A stretch of 30,999 bases of DNA from a virus: positions 1 through 30,999 of the IMG/VR virus record IMGVR_UViG_3300046532_003398; one strand, 5' to 3'. Position 1 is the first letter of the stretch. The number at the start of each line of letters is the position of its first letter. Below the pieces are notes generated by a model. That model made no database searches and was not told the origin of the DNA. It saw only the letters and a list, made by a program, of their open reading frames with translations. Shown here piece by piece: positions 26,768-30,999 of the stretch. The position numbers and the translations under genes were made by a program.

Positions 26768-27662
26768 CATTTTAAAAGACTTAATTCAGCAATTTTTGCC
26801 CTTTGCGCAAGAAAAAATGGGTTTTTCGAGGCCTCCAAGACTGTTTTTGCGTCAAGATCACGAAAATGCGGCTGATCCATTGGGTAAAACGGGCTTTTAT
26901 GACGTTGAAAAGGAGTCTATTACACTCTATACTACCGGTCGACACCCAAAGGACGTGTTGCGTTCTTTGGCTCATGAGTTACAACATCACACTCAAAATT
27001 GTAATGGAGAGTTTAATAATGTCAAAAATATGGGTGAAGAGGGATATGCACAGAATAATCCACAGCTACGAACCATGGAATTCAAGGCTTATATGGCATC
27101 AATGTGTGTAAGAGATTTTGAAGATGGTCTAAAGCTACAAAGAGAGACTATTTACTACGAACATTTACAAAAAGGAGATAATGTTTCAATGTCTATAAAA
27201 AATTGGAAGAATCGGGAGCTAAAAAGTCTCCTTTCAGAAGCGTGGGGATTTAAATCTGATCTCACCAAGTTAAGTGAATATGCAACGGATACGGTACCTC
27301 CTACAGGTGAGAAAGTCCCACCGGTTGATGAGGACGACGACGAGGAATCATTAGAAGAAATGGGCTGCGGTGATCACGCCGGCGCTCCCGAAGATATGGG
27401 AGTGATGGTTATGGATGATGGAGAAGATGGCGCGCCAGGGATGGATATGCCTGAAGAGGGTGGCATACAAGGATTGGCTGCAAAAGCTATAGAAGCAATT
27501 CAAGCTCTAGCCGATGCCGCGGCAGGCACGGAAGACAATATGATGGATAACGATATGATGGATAACGATATGATGGGAGAACGTGGGGGCCACGAGTTAG
27601 AAGATCCTCGTCTTCGCGAAGTGGTTAGAAAAGTGCTTAAAGAACTCAATAAAGGAAAGTAA
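26760..27662 (+). CDS. HExxH metallopeptidase with nested C-terminal product
   Basis: 300 residues. N-terminal zinc peptidase: H72-E-L-Q-H76 in S-L-A-H-E-L-Q-H-H, with E107 in T-M-E-F-K-A-Y as likely third ligand. Residues from about 144 (M-S-I-K-N-W-K-N-R-E-L-K-S-L-L-S-E-A) look like a separate protein start with a prohead-protease-type site L-L-S-E|A; AAAGGAG lies 11 nt before that in-frame ATG (27189). The C-terminal part is acidic with M-M-D-N-D repeats and a final helix V-V-R-K-V-L-K-E-L. It may encode a protease and a core/scaffold protein in one frame. Confidence 0.78.
   Translation: MNDILKDLIQQFLPFAQEKMGFSRPPRLFLRQDHENAADPLGKTGFYDVEKESITLYTTGRHPKDVLRSLAHELQHHTQNCNGEFNNVKNMGEEGYAQNNPQLRTMEFKAYMASMCVRDFEDGLKLQRETIYYEHLQKGDNVSMSIKNWKNRELKSLLSEAWGFKSDLTKLSEYATDTVPPTGEKVPPVDEDDDEESLEEMGCGDHAGAPEDMGVMVMDDGEDGAPGMDMPEEGGIQGLAAKAIEAIQALADAAAGTEDNMMDNDMMDNDMMGERGGHELEDPRLREVVRKVLKELNKGK
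27189..27662 (+). CDS. Possible internal-start product of the metallopeptidase gene
   Basis: 157 residues from in-frame ATG 27189, preceded by AAAGGAG. It would carry the S-L-L-S-E-A motif near its N-terminus and the acidic Met/Asp/Asn-rich half, like small prohead core proteins of T4-like phages. Expression as a separate product is inferred only from the ribosome site. Confidence 0.45.
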   Translation: MSIKNWKNRELKSLLSEAWGFKSDLTKLSEYATDTVPPTGEKVPPVDEDDDEESLEEMGCGDHAGAPEDMGVMVMDDGEDGAPGMDMPEEGGIQGLAAKAIEAIQALADAAAGTEDNMMDNDMMDNDMMGERGGHELEDPRLREVVRKVLKELNKGK

Positions 27663-27665
27663 CCC

Positions 27666-30155
27666 ATGGGGTCTGCTGACCAGAACGTAACTCTCATAAA
27701 AGAGGGCAGCGCCAATACACATCTTACCCATCTTGAAGAGTTGGTACTTACACAAGGCCCTCAAGGTTATGAGATGGCGCGCTCTTTTCTTTTGGAGCTT
27801 CTTGAAACTCTCAAAGGAAATTCAAATGCGAGTATTCAAACCTCCGTTAAATGGGATGGGGCGCCTGCTATATTTGCTGGTATTAACCCGGAAAATGGTA
27901 AGTTTTTTGTGGGAACTAAGTCTATTTTTAACAAAGTTCCAAAAATAAATTACACCGAAGAAGACGTAATAAAAAACCATGGTCATGCTCCCGGACTCGT
28001 CGACAAGCTAACAAAAGCATTAAAATATTTACCTCAATTGGGAATCACTAATATTCTCCAAGGTGATTTTATGTTTGACGATGAAATGCTCGATGTAGTG
28101 GAAATCGATGGGGAGCCGCATTATCGCTTTAAGCCAAATACAATTGTTTATGCTGTCCCTGTAAATTCTGATATTGGTCGAGAAATCGGACAATCAAAAT
28201 TTGGTATTGTGTTTCATACAACATATAGCAATTTAGATGGGGGAGCTACTTTTGGCGCGGATGTAAGTACTCTTAATAGGGCGCCTGGAGTTTGGTTTGA
28301 TGACGCATTTTTCACAGATGACACTGGTACTGTAACTCTTACCGAAAATGAAGAACGAAGAATTGTTAGTTTAGTTGAAAAGGCAGACGCAGTTAATGAA
28401 AGAATAAATTATAATGATCTGCCGATGGCTATGTTAAATATTTATATTAACAGCGAAATTAAATCTGGCCAGTTTATAGAAAACCCTGAAAGTTCTCTCG
28501 AAGGATTTGTTAATTGGTACACAACTCGTAGTGATGCGGCTATTGACAAGTTAAAAACAAGCAAGGGCCAAGAACGAAAACGAGACCAACAGCAACAAAC
28601 ATTACAAACATTTGAGGGCAAGAGAGAAGATATCCTTAATCTTTTTCGAGTATCTCGACTTTTATTTGAAGCCAAGAATATTTTTATCGAAAAATATAAT
28701 AACGCGGTCTATAATACAAAACATTTTGTAGATGATGGTTCGGGAGATCTCGTAGCCACTAATCCAGAGGGATATGTAGCAGTAGACCACGCAGGAAATG
28801 GAGTTAAATTTGTAGATCGTTTAGAATTTAGTCGAGCAAACTTTTTGGTAGATAAATCTGCCAAATTTGTCCAAGAAAACCTCTCTAAATTTACTATCCA
28901 AGTTTCCAAAGATAAACAAGTAACAAAAACCATCGGAGAATGGCTCGAAGAGATTAAAAACGCCAACCACACGTACCAGAAGCCCCCTCAGCTGGTTTAT
29001 AAAGATATTCTGGCTGGTACTCCCATTGTAGAAATTGTAAGCCAGGAAAACGCTGAGAAGACGATTTACAATGCTGTCATTACTTATGTGAATAATTTGC
29101 GAGAAGAAGATGAGAGCGAAGATCCTGTTGTGGATGAAGAATTTACCGGACGAACTATTGCGCTTGTTCCAGGTTCAATGAAGCCGCCTACGATTGGGCA
29201 CGTGGGAATGATTGAACGCTACTCAGAAATGGTTGCGAAAAGACCTAATGGTAGCGTATTTGTTTTTGTTTCAAATCCAACGGCTATATTCAAAAAAGGT
29301 AAGAAAAAAGGTCAGCTAAAGAGTGCGCGCGGTTTTCCAGGAAGAGAACAGGGTATCTCACAAGATGAAGCAGTTGAACTTCTTAAACGAATGTTACCAA
29401 AAGATATGCTAGCGCCAGTCGGGAATGTTGAAATTAGAAAAACCTCTCATGCATCACCTATGAGTCCAGTATACGATTTTGTTTCCCCTAAAAATATTAA
29501 AGATATTGAGCAAGCGCGCAGTGGAGATATTATTATTTTAGGATCTTCAACAAAAGGTGGTGATGCTGATCGATGGAATGATATTATAAACAATCAAAAT
29601 GAAAGAGTTAGACCTGGAGTTACAGTTAATAATATGCCAGTCGATCCAATCATACATTCTTCAAGCGAACTTGGGTTATCATATCTAAAATATTTAAATT
29701 CTGCGGAAGGCAACGAGATATTAAATTCACTTCCTACACTTTTAAAAGCTCGCGAGAAAGATCCCGATTTAGATATTGAAGACATTGATTTAGAAAATAT
29801 TAGTGCTAGCGATGCTAGATATCTTATGGGCTTCTTACATAAAGGCGTTCCAGCACCACAATATACAGCTGCCAGAAGATTGATAAAAGCTTTTTTTGGA
29901 GAGGATTCAGAAGAAATTTTAAAATCTATAGGATACGAATTTGAGACCGAAATTGAAAAACCAGAAGAATTAGACGAAACATCGGGTGCTGGTGCTGCCG
30001 GCGGTTTTTCGGGAAATATTGTCCCAGTAAAAAGTTCCAGGTCAGAGAAACCTGGAAACCGCAAAAAGAAAATAGAAACGCAAAAAGAAATTATTGATAC
30101 AAGTTTAATTGATAATGTTATGAGACTAATTATGGAAAGAGGTATATTAAGATGA
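27666..30155 (+). CDS. Ligase-like nucleotidyltransferase fused to HxGH nucleotidylyltransferase
   Basis: 829 residues. The N-terminal half has a ligase-type motif I, K62-W-D-G65 in S-V-K-W-D-G-A-P-A, a G-D-F-M-F motif-III-like segment near 133-137, E368-G-Y-V and K381 as likely motifs IV and V. The C-terminal half has G503-S-M-K-P-P-T-I-G-H512 (T/HxGH of the cytidylyl/NMN adenylyltransferase superfamily) and G-S-S-T-K near 626-630. Similar large proteins are annotated as cytidylyltransferases in marine T4-like phages. An RNA ligase/NAD-type role is inference. It ends in a helix with M-R-L-I-M-E-R-G. GGAAAG lies upstream of ATG 27666. Confidence 0.78.
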   Translation: MGSADQNVTLIKEGSANTHLTHLEELVLTQGPQGYEMARSFLLELLETLKGNSNASIQTSVKWDGAPAIFAGINPENGKFFVGTKSIFNKVPKINYTEEDVIKNHGHAPGLVDKLTKALKYLPQLGITNILQGDFMFDDEMLDVVEIDGEPHYRFKPNTIVYAVPVNSDIGREIGQSKFGIVFHTTYSNLDGGATFGADVSTLNRAPGVWFDDAFFTDDTGTVTLTENEERRIVSLVEKADAVNERINYNDLPMAMLNIYINSEIKSGQFIENPESSLEGFVNWYTTRSDAAIDKLKTSKGQERKRDQQQQTLQTFEGKREDILNLFRVSRLLFEAKNIFIEKYNNAVYNTKHFVDDGSGDLVATNPEGYVAVDHAGNGVKFVDRLEFSRANFLVDKSAKFVQENLSKFTIQVSKDKQVTKTIGEWLEEIKNANHTYQKPPQLVYKDILAGTPIVEIVSQENAEKTIYNAVITYVNNLREEDESEDPVVDEEFTGRTIALVPGSMKPPTIGHVGMIERYSEMVAKRPNGSVFVFVSNPTAIFKKGKKKGQLKSARGFPGREQGISQDEAVELLKRMLPKDMLAPVGNVEIRKTSHASPMSPVYDFVSPKNIKDIEQARSGDIIILGSSTKGGDADRWNDIINNQNERVRPGVTVNNMPVDPIIHSSSELGLSYLKYLNSAEGNEILNSLPTLLKAREKDPDLDIEDIDLENISASDARYLMGFLHKGVPAPQYTAARRLIKAFFGEDSEEILKSIGYEFETEIEKPEELDETSGAGAAGGFSGNIVPVKSSRSEKPGNRKKKIETQKEIIDTSLIDNVMRLIMERGILR

Positions 30156-30949
30156 ATAAAGAAGAAAAAGTTCTTAGAGAGAATATAAGACAGTTAATCA
30201 AATATGTCAAGCAAAAAAAGTTAACTGAAGAAGAAGAAATTCGCAACTCGCTGAAAGAGTTAATGAAATTAGAACTTAAACAAATGTTATTAGAGGAGGA
30301 GCCTCCGGAGGTTGATCCTTCACCAAATAAATCTACTGGAATTAATGTTCTTGAGGATTTACTTAAAAAAATAATCCCAGTGTTCAGGGATGATTATAAA
30401 TTAATGACCACAGATAAAGCTCAGAGAGATTCTTTTAGAGCACATATTATAAAATCTATTGTAGATACTCTTACACCGGTTCGAGAAGATGATCAAGCAC
30501 CTTTAGCTTTAGCTACTGAGAGTCTAGATGAAGAAATAGAGGTTGAAATTGGAGATTCTGATGAAGATAAATTTATCGATATTAGACCTGATTCCGAGCA
30601 GAAAGAAGACGAAGAGCCAATAGATCCTAGAGCTGATTTCGGAAAAGGATTGGAGGATGCCGATACAACTGGTAGAAATATGTCTTTCAATACAATGAAA
30701 AAAACAACGACTAGTATGATTGATTCATTTGAGCTGCTTGATAATCCTGAAGATCAAGAAATATTTTATGATTGGTTAATTGCTAACACAAAATTATATT
30801 TTGATAAGTTTGAAGATGAAATGTCGGTTAGTGTTGAAGAGCCGACCAACCAAGCTTATAAGACAACTGTAGACAACGAAAGCGCCGCGAGCGAGCTTTC
30901 TCCCACTCCAGAGGACCCAAGCTGGCCAGAGCCCGAAAGTGATGCATAG
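30152..30949 (+). CDS. Acidic virion/scaffold-type protein
   Basis: 265 residues, very acidic, starting with a helix E-N-I-R-Q-L-I-K-Y-V-K-Q-K-K-L-T-E-E-E, the L-I-x-x-x motif style of marine-phage structural proteins. Two predicted helical domains are separated by disordered Asp/Glu/Pro regions, with a Pro/Ser/Glu tail. It overlaps the ligase fusion by ATGA. A capsid-core or tail-assembly role is plausible; none is proven. The remaining 50 nt of the window are AT-rich and end in TTGAC, perhaps the next -35 box. Confidence 0.7.
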   Translation: MNKEEKVLRENIRQLIKYVKQKKLTEEEEIRNSLKELMKLELKQMLLEEEPPEVDPSPNKSTGINVLEDLLKKIIPVFRDDYKLMTTDKAQRDSFRAHIIKSIVDTLTPVREDDQAPLALATESLDEEIEVEIGDSDEDKFIDIRPDSEQKEDEEPIDPRADFGKGLEDADTTGRNMSFNTMKKTTTSMIDSFELLDNPEDQEIFYDWLIANTKLYFDKFEDEMSVSVEEPTNQAYKTTVDNESAASELSPTPEDPSWPEPESDA

Positions 30950-30999
30950 GAAGACTTATTTGAGATTGTTTTAGATTAATTTTAAATAATTCACTTGAC

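Overview
The window reads as part of a large tailed-phage genome, most likely a T4-like myovirus of a marine proteobacterium. This is inferred from gene content: densely packed, overlapping genes all on the + strand, six tRNA genes, virion-type proteins with phage T4-like capsid-targeting N-termini, a ligase/nucleotidylyltransferase fusion, a Nudix hydrolase, a staphylococcal-nuclease homologue, and metabolic genes (IscU, Nfu, IscA) known from marine viruses. Host-type sigma70 promoters (TTGACA / 17 bp / TATAAT-like) are clear. The host itself cannot be named from sequence alone.

Layout. (1) 1-2.07 kb: small genes and six tRNAs (Leu-UAA, Lys-UUU, CAU, Arg-UCU, Asn-GUU, Ile-UAU), with small ORFs between them. 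(2) 2.07-15.3 kb: a region that looks richer in G+C, with many small genes grouped in operons. Eleven of these operons start at a promoter carrying a 10-bp-period GTGAC direct repeat. The region holds a large expansion of one small protein type, beginning M-K-V-G-D-L-V and probably an SH3/KOW-like beta barrel. It also holds a two-zinc-knuckle protein, a MoxR-type AAA+ ATPase followed by its usual metallopeptidase/VWA partner, and a SWIM zinc-finger protein. (3) 15.27-15.87 kb: a largely non-coding segment with direct repeats, palindromes and a G/T-rich stretch, marking a composition change. (4) 15.87-18.99 kb: AT-richer small genes, including more distant members of the same small family and tiny membrane proteins. 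(5) 19.0-31 kb: a secreted trypsin-like protease, a Nudix hydrolase, an 879-residue protein of unknown function, a putative ADP-ribosyltransferase-like protein with a capsid-targeting-like N-terminus, a 2-oxoglutarate/Fe(II) oxygenase, an Fe-S assembly set (IscU scaffold, Nfu domain, A-type carrier), a nuclease, a VOC protein, an HExxH metallopeptidase with an apparent internal translation start, a ligase-like plus nucleotidylyltransferase fusion, and an acidic structural-type protein.

How it fits together. The left half looks like host-takeover modules under one shared, probably co-regulated promoter family. The right half looks like virion-associated and metabolic genes. The strongest candidate for an undescribed system is the left-half array: about 25 copies of a GDLV-module protein, three more GDLV-like modules fused to zinc-knuckle, helical or winged-helix-like domains, head-to-tail 14-nt gene overlaps that dictate the C-termini, and a promoter family in two forms displaced by exactly one helical turn.
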